This document shows, piece by piece, positions 1 through 9,965 of a stretch of DNA of 64,000 nucleotides. Numbering within the stretch: the stretch's first letter is position 1; each line of letters begins with the position of its first letter. Origin of the DNA: Phycisphaeraceae bacterium (GTDB lineage: Bacteria; Planctomycetota; Phycisphaerae; Phycisphaerales; UBA1924); contig JAHCJI010000003.1 in assembly GCA_026126305.1 (NCBI GenBank), forward strand, positions 124,001-188,000, written 5' to 3'. The notes under the pieces were generated by a model. The model was not told where the DNA came from. It saw only the letters and a program-made list of their open reading frames with translations, and ran no database searches. The translations under genes were made by a program, and so were the position numbers.

Positions 1-459
1 TGGCCGGGGCAGGTCATGCCGAACGCCGCCGATGGTCACCTGACGCTCCTGCATCGCTTCGAGCAGGGCCGCCTGGGTTTTGGGTGGCGTTCGGTTGATC
101 TCATCGGCCAGCACCACGTTGGCAAACACCGGCCCCTGCACGAACCGCAACTCGCGGTGGCCCGTAGCGCGGTTCTCCTCGATCACCTCCGTGCCCGTGA
201 TGTCGCTGGGCATCAGGTCGGGCGTGAACTGGATGCGGCTGAAGTCCAGGCTCAACGAGCGGGCGATCGTGGAGATCAGCAGCGTCTTGGCCAGCCCGGG
301 CACGCCCACAACCAGCGCGTGCCCACGAGAAAACAAAGCCAAGAGCAATTGGTCGACCACGTCGTCCTGTCCCACGATCACCTTGTGGATCTCGGCCTTG
401 AGCCGCTTGTAGGCGTCCTGGGCGAAGGCGGGATCGGTTGGGGGTGTCGTCTGGGACAT
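1..459 (-). CDS. MoxR-family AAA+ ATPase, 3' end cut by window edge
   Basis: The first 153 residues are present; the C-terminus lies beyond base 1. MoxR ATPases are cytoplasmic chaperone-like AAA+ proteins, often partnered with VWA-domain proteins in metal-centre insertion or envelope stress. Visible motifs are IVGQDD near residue 28, a Walker A variant GVPGLAKT near residues 52-59, [12 protein letters not shown] (the hallmark MoxR segment), and Walker B with sensor VVLADEINR near residue 119. The ATG at 459 opens [12 protein letters not shown]. The longer minus ORF over the same bases is a shadow in another frame. The partner genes expected downstream (DUF58, VWA) would lie outside the window. 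The family call is very secure; the specific role is unknown. Confidence 0.93.
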   Translation of the reverse strand, partial: MSQTTPPTDPAFAQDAYKRLKAEIHKVIVGQDDVVDQLLLALFSRGHALVVGVPGLAKTLLISTIARSLSLDFSRIQFTPDLMPSDITGTEVIEENRATGHRELRFVQGPVFANVVLADEINRTPPKTQAALLEAMQERQVTIGGVRHDLPRP

Positions 460-737
460 GGATTGGTCTCCGGGTTTCGATCCTACCGCGCTCGGCAGTC
501 TGTTGGGAGCTATCGAGCGTTTCCCGTAATTTTGTTGGAAAAGGACCGCCGGGCCCGGATCCTGCCCGATCCAAGGCCCGGCGAAGGGGAGTTCGTGAGC
601 GAGGCGAACGGTTTGGGATCGGGTCGGTTTCCCTGCCATCCACCCCGTCGCGTGAGGTTGCTCCCTGGTTTCTTCCGACTCGGAGCTTGCGGGTTGCATG
701 ACTCCGGCGGAAAATCGACCCCTTGAACAATTTTCCG

Positions 738-2156
738 TCAGCGTCCAGACCCATCACGGTCTTGGAGTGCCCGCTCGACACGGTGCATCAGCCGTTCCAT
801 CATGGCCTCGGACTGCCGCTCGAAGCGCTGCATGGAGCGTTCGATCTTGCTTTCGAGGTCGACCAGGCGCTTCTCGAGCGAGGCCAGCCTTTCGTCCCAC
901 CGGGCATCACCCGAGGTCGAGGGCGGGCTGGGGATGGTCAGGGCAAACCCCTGCCCAGGCTCACCTGGATTGGCCCACAGCCGGTTGTTCTGCCCGCCTT
1001 GGGCAAGCTCCTGCCGCAGCCGCTCGATGGCCTCCTGCTGCAAGCGTCGCATGTCTTGGATCTCGAAGCCGAAAGCCTCGCCTTGGCGCATGGCCTCGAT
1101 GGCCTTGTTGATGGCATCCACGGCCTGACGGTGCGCATCGGTGATGTTCGCGCCGCCTTGCTGCTGGAGTTGGGCGAGCATGTCTGCGGCCCGCCTCAGT
1201 TGTTCCTCGGCGTTGCGGCGCGAGGCACCGGCGTTCTGTTCCCACGCCGCCTGTTCTTGCAGGAACCGTTGGCCCATGAGATGAGGCTCCGTCGGGCCAG
1301 CGGCACGGGTGGCGCGGCCCAGGGCGGCGGAGTCAAAGGCCTCGAACACCAGTTCCACCGTCACGGGTTCGCCCCTGCGGATGACCCGCACCTTCACTTT
1401 CTGCCCGGGGTCGGCCTGTGCCAGCAACTTCCGAACCTCTTCGGCGGTCTTCGGCTCGGCGTTCTCGCCAAAGCCTACCACGATGTCCTTGGCTCGAAGC
1501 CCGGCCTTGTGAGCGGGCAGCCCCTCGATCACGCTCTCGAGCAGGATCGCCTTCTTCGCGTCCAGGCCAAGGTGTTCCAGGACGACCGAGTCCGGTTCGC
1601 CCATGACCACGCCCAACATGACCCGGGGCTGCGTCGTCGCTTGGGCCCATCGCTGGACCATGAGATCTTCGGCAGGTTGACCGGCCGCGCCACCCACGTT
1701 GCGATCCCGCACAGGCTGGGGCAGTGCGACAGGGGCATTGGCGGTGAACTCGGGCATCGAGACGACATGCTGCTTGCCCGTGGCCGGATCGGTGATAATC
1801 ACCACGCCCGGCTTCACCTCGAAGTGCTTGGCATCGAGGACATTCCCGTTCAGTTTCACGACGACCGGGTCGTTGTTGACGCGACGCACGTGGATGCTCG
1901 TGCCGTCCACGTTCTGGTTGATCTCGGAAATGGTCTGTGAGACGGCCTCTTGTGAACGAAGGGAAGGCCTTGCCGGTGCGCGAGCAGGCGTTGGAGTCTG
2001 TGGCTTCTCGATCACGACCTCGTAGGTGCCACCAGCCTTGGAGTTCTGGCCGCTGTGGCCCATCGCCGTGCCGGCCAGCAGGGCCAACATCAGAACACCG
2101 GCGGCCGTCAGGCCGAGAGCAGGCGTACGACTCGTGTGCGTGTTGACATGGTTCAT
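738..2156 (-). CDS. Exported PDZ-domain protein with coiled-coil C-terminus
   Basis: A 472-residue protein. I use the ATG at 2156 ([12 protein letters not shown]) rather than the one 26 codons upstream, because GGAGG lies about 9 nt before it and a signal or anchor segment ([18 protein letters not shown]) follows directly. One PDZ domain lies at about residues 180-275, with the ligand loop LGVVMGE and the segment [19 protein letters not shown]. No trypsin-like protease domain is present, so this is not DegP. The last 170 residues are Gln/Arg/Glu-rich and predicted helical, ending in a coiled-coil-like stretch rich in heptad hydrophobics. It follows the ECF sigma/anti-sigma pair by 164 nt on the same strand, so it may belong to the same envelope-stress unit; that is inference. 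Confidence 0.82.
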   Translation of the reverse strand: MNHVNTHTSRTPALGLTAAGVLMLALLAGTAMGHSGQNSKAGGTYEVVIEKPQTPTPARAPARPSLRSQEAVSQTISEINQNVDGTSIHVRRVNNDPVVVKLNGNVLDAKHFEVKPGVVIITDPATGKQHVVSMPEFTANAPVALPQPVRDRNVGGAAGQPAEDLMVQRWAQATTQPRVMLGVVMGEPDSVVLEHLGLDAKKAILLESVIEGLPAHKAGLRAKDIVVGFGENAEPKTAEEVRKLLAQADPGQKVKVRVIRRGEPVTVELVFEAFDSAALGRATRAAGPTEPHLMGQRFLQEQAAWEQNAGASRRNAEEQLRRAADMLAQLQQQGGANITDAHRQAVDAINKAIEAMRQGEAFGFEIQDMRRLQQEAIERLRQELAQGGQNNRLWANPGEPGQGFALTIPSPPSTSGDARWDERLASLEKRLVDLESKIERSMQRFERQSEAMMERLMHRVERALQDRDGSGR

Positions 2157-2320
2157 GGTTCGATGCCTCCATTCGTTTGCCCGTCGGGTCGTGTGGCAGA
2201 AAGCCCCCGAACCTCGACGCTTTTTAGGACGCACGGGCTGGGCAGGTCCGTGCAGAAGTTTGACCCCATCTCACCCCTGGACTGGCCTCCCGGCACCAAT
2301 CCACAGGCGGATACACATGT

Positions 2321-3112
2321 TCAAATCGGACCCGACGAAGGCCGACGCTGGCGCAGCGGCACAGCCCGATCGGTGCCCGTGTCATCGGGCACGACCTGGT
2401 ACAGGTCGTTCTCGCCCACGATGGCCTTTTCGATGACCCGACGGACATAGACCAGTTCCATGCGACCGTCGGGCAAGCGCCGCATCTCGATGAGAACGCG
2501 ATCGGGCATCTCGCCCACCGTCTGCGTGCCGCTCTCTGCGGAAACCTGCCGAAGCGCGTCGAATCCGAGTGGCGACCCGGCCTCGGTCGGCCGGCCGGCC
2601 AACGAAGCGGCCGGTCTGCTGGCGTAGGGTCCGACAAGCGGTCCAGACTCGGTCACGACATCAAAATCCGCACCGGTCGTGGCACGGGAACGCCCCGCGT
2701 TCGCAGTGCCCTCATCTGCGAGCACAATCGAATCGTTGCGAATCGGTGTCGTGTTCTCGGTGGTCGTACCAATCAGGTACGCCGGCGCGACCCATGCCAG
2801 GGCAACACCCGCCGCCACCGCCCAGCCGGCCCAGCGCGAGGCCTGTCGAAAGCGGTACACCAGTGGGGGAGAGGAAAGCTCGCCCACCGGTGCATCGACG
2901 CCGTCGGCGATCTGGATGGCCTGCCGTACCGCCTGCGTGAACTCGCTGTGCGCGTGCTGGGCCTCGAACAACTCACGCCACACCGAGGCGTCGATCTCGG
3001 CCATCGCACGCAATTGCAGCCAGTCCGAGGCCGAGGCCATGTCATCGACCACGCGGCTGATGAGCAGGTCGCGATCGATCGGGTCGTTGTGGTTGGTCGG
3101 TTGGGCGTTCAT
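2321..3112 (-). CDS. Putative transmembrane anti-sigma factor
   Basis: A 263-residue protein whose ATG overlaps the stop of the upstream ECF sigma gene in an ATGA arrangement (3109-3112), implying translational coupling. The N-terminal 90 residues are acidic and helical, ending near the predicted cytoplasmic face. One membrane segment follows at about residues 93-115 (ASRWAGWAVAAGVALAWVAP), then an extracytoplasmic tail. This layout and position are typical of membrane anti-sigma factors. No zinc-binding HxxxCxxC (ZAS) motif is visible, so it would be a non-ZAS type or another regulator. The C-terminal part (DRVLIEMRRLPDGRMELVYVRR) resembles no domain I recognise. The function rests mostly on context. 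Confidence 0.68.
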   Translation of the reverse strand: MNAQPTNHNDPIDRDLLISRVVDDMASASDWLQLRAMAEIDASVWRELFEAQHAHSEFTQAVRQAIQIADGVDAPVGELSSPPLVYRFRQASRWAGWAVAAGVALAWVAPAYLIGTTTENTTPIRNDSIVLADEGTANAGRSRATTGADFDVVTESGPLVGPYASRPAASLAGRPTEAGSPLGFDALRQVSAESGTQTVGEMPDRVLIEMRRLPDGRMELVYVRRVIEKAIVGENDLYQVVPDDTGTDRAVPLRQRRPSSGPI

Positions 3113-3768
3113 GCGTCACGGGCTCCATCGATTCCATGGAAACGAGATGCGCCATCGGCACCGGTCTTGCGTCCACGTTCCAGCGAAATGCGTTCTCGGA
3201 GCATTCGTCGCCCCCGGGCAATCCGCGTTTCGATCGTGGTCTCGGGGAGCCCGGTCAGTTCGCTGATGGCCTTATAGTTCATGCCCCGGACGCACCGCAG
3301 CACCAGCGGTTCCCGATAACTCTCGGGCAGTTGGTCGATCAGTGCCAAGAGCCAGCGGACCTCGTCGGCCGCATCGGGCACGCCCGCCGTCCCATCGGCC
3401 GTCTCGTCGCGGTTGAAGGTGCCCGGGTCCGTGGCGGCCTGGTTGTCGAGAGCCTGCTTTCGCCGCGTCTTCTTGCGACCCTCGGCCCTGGCCGCATTGA
3501 TGGCCACCGTCCGCAGCCAGGGTCGCAACGCCCCGGGCGTGCGTAACTCCTGGACGCTGCGGACGAATGTGGCGGCTATGTCTTGGAGCAGGTCGTCCAG
3601 GTCGGCCTCTCGCGGCATGTGCGCAAGCACGATCGCCGCCACCCATCGGCGGTGGCTCTGCCACAATTCCTGCACCGATTCGGCGTGCCCGGCCGAGGCG
3701 CGACGCACCAACGCGGGGTCGACCCGGTAGCCATCCGTGTTTGTGGCAGGCGTCGTTGGTGTGCTCAT
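3109..3768 (-). CDS. ECF-type RNA polymerase sigma factor
   Basis: A 219-residue sigma-70 family factor. The ATG at 3768 starts MSTPTTPATNTDGY; the longer upstream reading runs into the tatC promoter region and is rejected. Region 2 is seen in VQELWQSHRRWVAAIVLAHMP and ADLDDLLQDIAATFVRSV (the DLLQD core-binding helix). Region 4 is seen in LIDQLPESYREPLVLRC followed by the helix-turn-helix MNYKAISELTGLPETTIETRIARGRRML. A short linker separates them, as expected for ECF factors. It is co-translated with the anti-sigma factor through an ATGA overlap and is divergent from tatC across a 219-nt promoter region. The regulon is unknown. Confidence 0.93.
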   Translation of the reverse strand: MSTPTTPATNTDGYRVDPALVRRASAGHAESVQELWQSHRRWVAAIVLAHMPREADLDDLLQDIAATFVRSVQELRTPGALRPWLRTVAINAARAEGRKKTRRKQALDNQAATDPGTFNRDETADGTAGVPDAADEVRWLLALIDQLPESYREPLVLRCVRGMNYKAISELTGLPETTIETRIARGRRMLRERISLERGRKTGADGASRFHGIDGARDA

Positions 3769-3987
3769 GGTTTCGGGCAATCTTTCGAACGACCAGGATG
3801 CGCCGTCGGCCTTCTCCCGCCGAAGCCCTCGGGCAAGAAGGCCACTTCGTGCCGACCCAGCCCATCGGACCGTTATACTTCGGATTCGCGGGCTTGCGGG
3901 TTCAGGCAAAAACCCTTTCAGGAACCAAACACATTGCCCCTTCCGCACGCCAAACGCCAGCACGACCGAAGCGAGCCGGTCTTGGCC

Positions 3988-4989
3988 ATGCCTCTTGGCG
4001 ACCACATCGAAGACCTGCGTCGCAGGCTGATCATCGCCTTGGCGGGCCTGTTGCCGATCCTCATCGGTGCTTTGATTGTCGGTCGGGCGATCATCGACCT
4101 CTTACTGGTTCCGCTCCGGCAGGCACTCCAATCCCGAGGTCTACCGCCGGTGGTCCAGGTGACTGGCCCGATGGAGACCTTTGGATCATACCTGCGCGTT
4201 TCCATCGCCGTGGCGGTGCTGCTTGGCCTGCCCTGGCTGCTCTACCAGGGTTGGAAGTTTGCCGCCCCGGGTTTGTACGCCGCCGAGCGCCGGTTCGTGT
4301 ACGTGCTGGCACCGATGAGCGTCGGGCTGACGCTGGCCTCGATCGCGTTCCTGTATTTTGTCATGATGCCCATCGTTCTGACTTTCTTTATCGGGTTTGG
4401 TCAGGCCTTGGGCGGTCCAAGCCCGGGCCAGGCGCGTCCGTCCGAGGGCATGGTGTTTCCCACAGTGCCCGCGTTGCCGGGCGATCTGCCCAACCCACTC
4501 CCTGGGCAGATGTGGATCAATACCCGCAACCAGGAACTGCGCATCGCCGTGGCCGAAACCAGACTGCCCGAACTCGAAGGCACGACGGTTGGGGGCAACC
4601 AACCCAGTGCAAGAGTGCGGGTGCTGGGTGTTCCGCTGGCTCTGACACCGGGCCTGAGCCAGCAATTCCGGGTCAGCGAGTACATCAAGCTGCTCTTTCA
4701 GTTGACATTAGCGATGGCCATCGCTTTCCAGACCCCGGTGGTCGTCTTGCTCCTGTCGTGGACGGGCCTGATCGATCCCCGCGGCATGGGCAAGCACCGC
4801 AAGTACGCCGTTCTGGTTGCCGCTGTCCTGGGCGCCTTGCTCACCCCGGCCGACCCGATCTCGATGATCGCTCTGGCCGTGCCGCTCTATGCGCTCTACG
4901 AACTTGGTTTGCTGATCGCCCGCGTGCTTCCCGCCGAACGCCTGACCCGGACCGCGGGCGAGGGCAACGTGGACGACGAGAACCTCTGA
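3988..4989 (+). CDS. tatC: Sec-independent protein translocase TatC
   Basis: A 333-residue inner-membrane component of the twin-arginine translocase, the receptor for folded Tat substrates. The ATG at 3988 opens MPLGDHIEDLRRRL, the conserved TatC N-terminus with the Glu and Arg residues that contact the signal peptide. Six hydrophobic segments can be traced. A large loop of about 88 residues (about 138-225) separates the third and fourth segments, where E. coli TatC has roughly 15. It contains LPGQMWINTRNQELRIAV and appears to be an extra periplasmic domain. The gene then resumes typical TatC sequence (FQTPVVVLLLSWTGLI, GKHRKYAVLVAAVLGALLTPADP). A -10-like TATACT lies at 3874-3879. No tatA is adjacent. 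Confidence 0.96.
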   Translation: MPLGDHIEDLRRRLIIALAGLLPILIGALIVGRAIIDLLLVPLRQALQSRGLPPVVQVTGPMETFGSYLRVSIAVAVLLGLPWLLYQGWKFAAPGLYAAERRFVYVLAPMSVGLTLASIAFLYFVMMPIVLTFFIGFGQALGGPSPGQARPSEGMVFPTVPALPGDLPNPLPGQMWINTRNQELRIAVAETRLPELEGTTVGGNQPSARVRVLGVPLALTPGLSQQFRVSEYIKLLFQLTLAMAIAFQTPVVVLLLSWTGLIDPRGMGKHRKYAVLVAAVLGALLTPADPISMIALAVPLYALYELGLLIARVLPAERLTRTAGEGNVDDENL

Positions 4990-5001
4990 CGAGGGCTTCT
5001 G

Positions 5002-5541
5002 ATGATCTTCGGCCGCTTCAGGAATCGCACGCCCAGCACACCGCCGCAGCCGCTGGGGCCCCAGCACGCCAGCGACACCGATCGCGCCATGATGGGCATC
5101 GCACTGGAACAGGCCCGTGAGGCCGCCTCGGTGGGCGAGGCCCCCATCGGTGCCGTGGTCTATGAAACCCAGACCGGTCGCGAGATCGCAAGGGCCCGAA
5201 ACACACGCGAGGCCCAGGCCGACCCGTGTGGCCACGCCGAGTTACTGGCCGTTCGAGCCGCCGCAATAGCGTTGGGCGATTGGCGGCTGAACGACTGCAC
5301 GGTGGTAGTCACCCTCGAGCCATGCTGCATGTGCGCCGGGGCATTGGTCAACGCCCGGGTGGGTCGAGTGGTCTATGGCGCGACCGATCCGAAGGCCGGT
5401 GCGGTGGGCAGCCTCATGAACCTGCTGGCAGACCCAAGGCTCAACCATCGACCGCACGTTATCGCCGGTGTCTTGGCCCAGGAAAGCAGCGAGTTGCTGA
5501 GGGCATTCTTCCGGCAGTTACGCGTCAAGAACCACCGCTGA
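5002..5541 (+). CDS. tadA: tRNA-specific adenosine deaminase (TadA-like)
   Basis: A 179-residue zinc deaminase of the CDA fold. TadA converts A34 to inosine in tRNA-Arg(ACG). The catalytic signature is CGHAE (His78, Glu80) and PCCMC (Cys108 and Cys111 as zinc ligands), followed by ARVGRVVYGATDPKAGAVGS, which is typical of TadA. A 25-residue Pro-rich N-terminal extension precedes the core. It starts 12 nt after tatC on the same strand, so the two are probably cotranscribed. Guanine deaminases share the fold, but the GAVGSLMNLL segment and HRPHVIAGVL favour TadA. Confidence 0.93.
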   Translation: MIFGRFRNRTPSTPPQPLGPQHASDTDRAMMGIALEQAREAASVGEAPIGAVVYETQTGREIARARNTREAQADPCGHAELLAVRAAAIALGDWRLNDCTVVVTLEPCCMCAGALVNARVGRVVYGATDPKAGAVGSLMNLLADPRLNHRPHVIAGVLAQESSELLRAFFRQLRVKNHR

Positions 5542-5590
5542 TGCGTTCGTCCGTACACCGTGATGCACAGACGACGGTGCTCGCGTTCCA

Positions 5591-6694
5591 TCAGCGCGGT
5601 TGGGCCCGAAACTCGCGCTGGTCCGAAAGCCGTTCGACCAATTGCGTCGCCGAGGCATGTCCGGCCTCCAAGGCCCGTCGCGCGTAGGCGAGCGCGGTGG
5701 GGCGGTCGCCGGCGCGTTCGAGCCAGACGGCCGACTCGAAGGCCAGTTCGGCATCCCTTGGGTTCGAGTCCGACGCGCCGCGGTACAAGGCCGCGGCTTT
5801 CTCGGGCTGCTTGAGCATCCCATAGCACTCGCCGGCCAATCGAAGCACGGGCTTGGTGTGCTTGGCCTTGTCCGAGAGCGATTCGACGACAACGGCGGCC
5901 TTGGCGGCGTTACCCTGACGGTTCAGCGCCCGCGCCTGGATGATCTTCCACGCATCGTTGTCGGGGTCGTGATGCCGGGCCCGGCTGGCGTGCTGGAGGG
6001 CCATCTCGGCCTTGTTCTCTCGCAAGGCGATCTCGGCGAGCATGCCCCACACCCTTGGGTCGTCCGGGGCCGCGTGCCGAGCCCGCGCCAATGCCGCCGT
6101 GGCCGGCGCGTAGTTGCCCGCTTCCAACTCGGCCTGTCCCAAAAACAACGCGTACTGGGCGTTGCTTGGTTCGGTCTCGTGGGCCAGACGCAGGTGGGCA
6201 ATAGCCTCGGTCTGGCGACGCAGACGCGACGCCAGTGTCCCGGCCGCAAAATGAAGCTGGGGGTCGGTCGGGCCCAAAGAGACCGCTTGCGAGTACTGGT
6301 CGTAGGCGGCGGCAAAGTCATCGACGGCCAGAAAGGCCTGACCGAGCGCCACGCGCACGTCACGATCGCGGTCGGCCCGGGCCGCCAGCGGCTCGAGCAA
6401 AGCCAACGCCATCGAAGCCTCACCATCGGCAAGATACGCGCGGGCTTGCTCGAGTGTTCCGGAGATCTCCGCGGACCGAGGTACGGCTCCGGCCGAACTG
6501 GCCTTGGCCGATGAAGGCGGCGGCTTGGAACCCTGCCAGAAGACCGCCAAGGCGACCACCAAGCCGATCGACAACAGCCCCACGGCGGCCGTGCCAAGGC
6601 CCAGCCCCTTGGGGCGTTCCTTATCCGGCTCGACACCGGGAAATCGGGATGGGAGGCGGTCCAGGGCGAGCCTGGCCTGATCGCGCGTTGTCAT
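5591..6694 (-). CDS. Membrane-anchored TPR-repeat protein
   Basis: A 367-residue protein starting at the ATG at 6694 (MTTRDQARLALDRLP); the reading three codons longer begins with TTG. There is one N-terminal membrane segment at about residues 32-53 (GTAAVGLLSIGLVVALAVFW). At least five tetratricopeptide repeats follow, for example VRVALGQAFLAVDDFAAAYDQYSQA, PQLHFAAGTLASRLRRQTEAIAH and AQYALFLGQAELEAGNYAPAT (each shown only in part). TPRs mediate protein-protein contacts; no catalytic domain is visible. It is divergent from valS. The partner is unknown. Confidence 0.82.
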   Translation of the reverse strand: MTTRDQARLALDRLPSRFPGVEPDKERPKGLGLGTAAVGLLSIGLVVALAVFWQGSKPPPSSAKASSAGAVPRSAEISGTLEQARAYLADGEASMALALLEPLAARADRDRDVRVALGQAFLAVDDFAAAYDQYSQAVSLGPTDPQLHFAAGTLASRLRRQTEAIAHLRLAHETEPSNAQYALFLGQAELEAGNYAPATAALARARHAAPDDPRVWGMLAEIALRENKAEMALQHASRARHHDPDNDAWKIIQARALNRQGNAAKAAVVVESLSDKAKHTKPVLRLAGECYGMLKQPEKAAALYRGASDSNPRDAELAFESAVWLERAGDRPTALAYARRALEAGHASATQLVERLSDQREFRAQPR

Positions 6695-6782
6695 TACAAG
6701 CAACTATCGGCTTGCTACAGTGACTTTTCACCCCGAGCGGCCTCAATAACCGCCCGAAGACCCTTTGGAAGCCCCTTCTGCC

Positions 6783-9700
6783 ATGCCTGAACTACCCAAG
6801 CAATACGACCCGACCCAGGCCGAGGCGGCCGCATGGGCCCGGTGGGAGGCCTCTGGAGCCTTTTCGGCCGACCCCAGGCCCGTGCTCCGAGGCGAGCGAA
6901 AGCCCTACGCCGTGCTCATCCCTCCGCCCAACGTCACGGCTCGCCTGCACTTGGGCCATGCCCTGAACACCACCGTTCAAGACGCCCTGGTGCGGGCCCA
7001 TCGCATGTTGGGCTATGAGACCCTCTGGATGCCAGGCACCGACCACGCCGGCATCGCCACCCAGACAGTTGTCGAACGCCGCCTCATGGAGCAACAGGGC
7101 AAGCGGCGAATCGACTTTTCCCGCGAAGAGTTCGTCGCCCATGTCCAGGCATTCAAAGACGAGTTCGAGGCCCAGATCATCGAGCAACTCAAGGCCATGG
7201 GGGCTTCGTGCGATTGGGCCCGCCTTCGTTTCACCATGGACGATGCCTGCGCCCGGGCCGTGCGCGAGGCGTTCTTTGTTTTTTTCCGCGACGGGCTGAT
7301 CTATCGCGGCAAGCGTCTGGTGAACTGGGACCCGGTGACGGGGACAGCCCTGGCCGATGACGAGGTCGAGATGCAGGAGGTCGATGGCATCTTTGCCTAC
7401 CTGCGCTACCCACTCGTGCACGCATCACGCAACCCCGAAGACCCGGGCGACACCGAGCCGGTGACCTGGAGCGAGCTTGCCGCCCGGGGCTACCCGAGCG
7501 AAGCCATCGCCGGCGAGGACGAGCAACCCGCATGGCTCACGGTGGCAACTACCCGGCCCGAGACATACCTGGGCGATACGGGCGTGGCCATCAACCCCAA
7601 AGATCCGCGGGCGATGGCCCTGCGCGGTTTGCGGGTGCAGCTGCCCATCGTCGGCCGGGTCGTGCCCATCGTCGAAGATGACTATGTCGTCCTGCCCGAC
7701 CCCGAGAGTACCGATGCCAAGGCCCGGATGGCCACGGGCTTCCTCAAGGTCACACCGGGCCACGACCCCAACGACTACGAGATCGGCCGTCGCCACCACC
7801 TGCCCATCATCAACGTCATGGCACCCGATGCGAGTATCAGCGCCGACTTCGGCTGGGCCGAGGCCGACCCCCGAGGTGCCCGTGATGCCCACGTGTTCCT
7901 GGGCAAATCTCGCGAGGAAGCGCGCAAACTCGTGCTGCGCGAGTTCGAGGCGCGGGGTCTGCTCGAAGGCGTCAAGCCCCACCGTCACAGCGTGGGCCAC
8001 AGTTATCGCAGCCACGCGCCCATCGAGCCCTACTTCACCGATCAGTGGTACGTGCGCGTGACCGACGAGCGTTTGCGCGGCAGTGCCCAGCGGGCCCTCA
8101 GCCGGTCGCAGCGCGAGAGCGAGGGCTACAAGCCCCGTACGAGTGTCAAGGGCGACTCGGCCATCCACTTCCACCCCGCGCGCTACGCCCGCACCTACGA
8201 GCAATGGCACGACAACCTGCGCGACTGGTGCATCAGCCGGCAACTGTGGTGGGGGCACCAGATTCCCGTGTGGACCAAGCACTTTGGCACGTTCCGCGAC
8301 TTCATCGGCGAGGAAGACTCGCCCCAGGACCGGCTGGCCAATCTGCTGATGAGCATGCGCGATCTCGAAGCGTCCACGCCCATCGTCTATCGACTGGTCA
8401 GCGCAAGCGACATGGGCGTGCCCTTGCGAGAGCCCGCCGAGATCCAGGATTGCACCGACCTGGTCTGCATGGTCTGCGTGCGCCGGCCCGGGGCATTCGA
8501 GACCCACAAGCACGGCACCATCGACTTCGAATCCCTGCTCGAAGAAGCCGGCTTCGTGCGCGATGGTGACGTGCTGGACACCTGGTTCAGCAGCGCCCTG
8601 TGGCCCATCAGCACGATGGGCTGGCCCGAGCCGGCCATCGCCGGCGAAGAGTTCGACGGCCTGCTCGAAGCCTTCAACCCCACCAGTGTGCTGTGTACCG
8701 CACGCGAGATCATTACCTTGTGGGTCAGCCGCATGGTGATGTTCAACCGCTACTTCCTGGCCCGCGAGGGCGAGGAACCCGGCGCGGGCCGCGTGCCCTT
8801 CAAGGACGTCTTCATCCACGCGATGATCCAGGACGGCCTGGGCCGCAAGATGAGCAAGAGCCTTGGCAACGGCGTGGACCCGATGGACATCATCCAGAGC
8901 CACGGTGCCGACGCCATGCGCTTCACGCTGGCCCACATGACCACGCACACCCAGGACGTGCGTATGCCCGTGGAGCCCGACCCAAAGACGGGCAAGAACA
9001 CCAGCCCGAAGTTCGATATCGGCCGCAACGTGTGCAATAAACTCTGGAACGCCTCGCGCCTGGTCGTGGGCATCCTCGACCAGGCCGGCCCTGCCGCGGG
9101 CGTCGTCGACATCAACGCCCTGGGCATTGTCGACCGATGGATGCTCACGCGCCTTGGTATCGCCATCTCGGAGGTCGACGAAGCCCTGAAGTCGTACAAC
9201 TTCCACGCCTACGCCGACGCTTTCTACAACGTCTTCTGGCGGGATTATTGCGATTGGTACCTCGAAGCCATCAAGCCCACCGTGCGTGAGGACGCCAACC
9301 AGCGCGCGGTCATGCGTGCCGTGCTCGAGGCCATCCTCCGACTGGCCCACCCCATCATGCCATTCATCACCGAGGCTATCGCCCAGCACCTGGCCGATGC
9401 GCCAGCTCCGGTCATCGACGGGCTCACACTCGATCCGTCACGCAAGGGTGGCGTGCTGGCCACTGCGGGCTGGCCCGGCTTTGACGACAGGTTGCGCGAC
9501 GACAACGCTTCCTCGAACTTCGAAATGGCCCGCGGCATCGTCGGGGCCATCCGCGAGGTCCGAGCCCAGCACCAGGTCAAGCCACGTCGTGCCATCACGC
9601 TCCATGCTTCGGCCGAGTTGGTCGGCGCGCTCCAGCCGGTGGCCTCGGTGGTCCACACATTGGCCGATCTGGGAGCTATCACCACCGATCCGGCGCCGGC

Positions 9701-9965
9701 CGAAGCGGCCACCTGCACCTACGCAGGGCATGAGCTTCGCCTGAGCAACTTGTCCGACGCCGTCGATGCCGATGCCGAACGCGAACGCCTGACCAGGCAG
9801 GTGAGCGAACTGGACGCTTCTCGTGTGACGCTCGAGACGAGGCTTGCCAACCCGGGCTATGCCGATCGGGCGCCGGCCAAGCTCGTGCAGCAGACGCGCG
9901 AGCAGTTGGAGCGTGTCAAACAGGAATTGGCAACGGCCTACCAGGCGCTGGAGCGCTTGCGCTGA
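6783..9965 (+). CDS. valS: Valyl-tRNA synthetase
   Basis: A 1060-residue class Ia synthetase that charges tRNA-Val, within the usual family range (880-1100). The ATG at 6783 opens MPELPKQYDPTQ; the in-frame upstream start is TTG and less likely. Motifs include PPPNVTARLHLGHALN with HLGH at residues 56-59, the CP1 editing domain (TTRPETYLGDTGVAINP), VGHSYRSHAPIEP, and KMSKS at about residues 689-693. The C-terminus is the ValS coiled-coil arm, ending ELATAYQALERLR. The stop TGA overlaps the putative CTG start of the next gene. The DWCISRQLWWGHQIPVW segment is diagnostic for ValS over IleS and LeuS. Confidence 0.98.
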   Translation: MPELPKQYDPTQAEAAAWARWEASGAFSADPRPVLRGERKPYAVLIPPPNVTARLHLGHALNTTVQDALVRAHRMLGYETLWMPGTDHAGIATQTVVERRLMEQQGKRRIDFSREEFVAHVQAFKDEFEAQIIEQLKAMGASCDWARLRFTMDDACARAVREAFFVFFRDGLIYRGKRLVNWDPVTGTALADDEVEMQEVDGIFAYLRYPLVHASRNPEDPGDTEPVTWSELAARGYPSEAIAGEDEQPAWLTVATTRPETYLGDTGVAINPKDPRAMALRGLRVQLPIVGRVVPIVEDDYVVLPDPESTDAKARMATGFLKVTPGHDPNDYEIGRRHHLPIINVMAPDASISADFGWAEADPRGARDAHVFLGKSREEARKLVLREFEARGLLEGVKPHRHSVGHSYRSHAPIEPYFTDQWYVRVTDERLRGSAQRALSRSQRESEGYKPRTSVKGDSAIHFHPARYARTYEQWHDNLRDWCISRQLWWGHQIPVWTKHFGTFRDFIGEEDSPQDRLANLLMSMRDLEASTPIVYRLVSASDMGVPLREPAEIQDCTDLVCMVCVRRPGAFETHKHGTIDFESLLEEAGFVRDGDVLDTWFSSALWPISTMGWPEPAIAGEEFDGLLEAFNPTSVLCTAREIITLWVSRMVMFNRYFLAREGEEPGAGRVPFKDVFIHAMIQDGLGRKMSKSLGNGVDPMDIIQSHGADAMRFTLAHMTTHTQDVRMPVEPDPKTGKNTSPKFDIGRNVCNKLWNASRLVVGILDQAGPAAGVVDINALGIVDRWMLTRLGIAISEVDEALKSYNFHAYADAFYNVFWRDYCDWYLEAIKPTVREDANQRAVMRAVLEAILRLAHPIMPFITEAIAQHLADAPAPVIDGLTLDPSRKGGVLATAGWPGFDDRLRDDNASSNFEMARGIVGAIREVRAQHQVKPRRAITLHASAELVGALQPVASVVHTLADLGAITTDPAPAEAATCTYAGHELRLSNLSDAVDADAERERLTRQVSELDASRVTLETRLANPGYADRAPAKLVQQTREQLERVKQELATAYQALERLR

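Noticed and set aside
101..781. 226-codon minus frame near the window start
   Set aside because: Arg-rich shadow of the true MoxR frame, which starts at 459.
7425..9389. 654-codon minus-strand frame
   Set aside because: Antisense shadow of valS.
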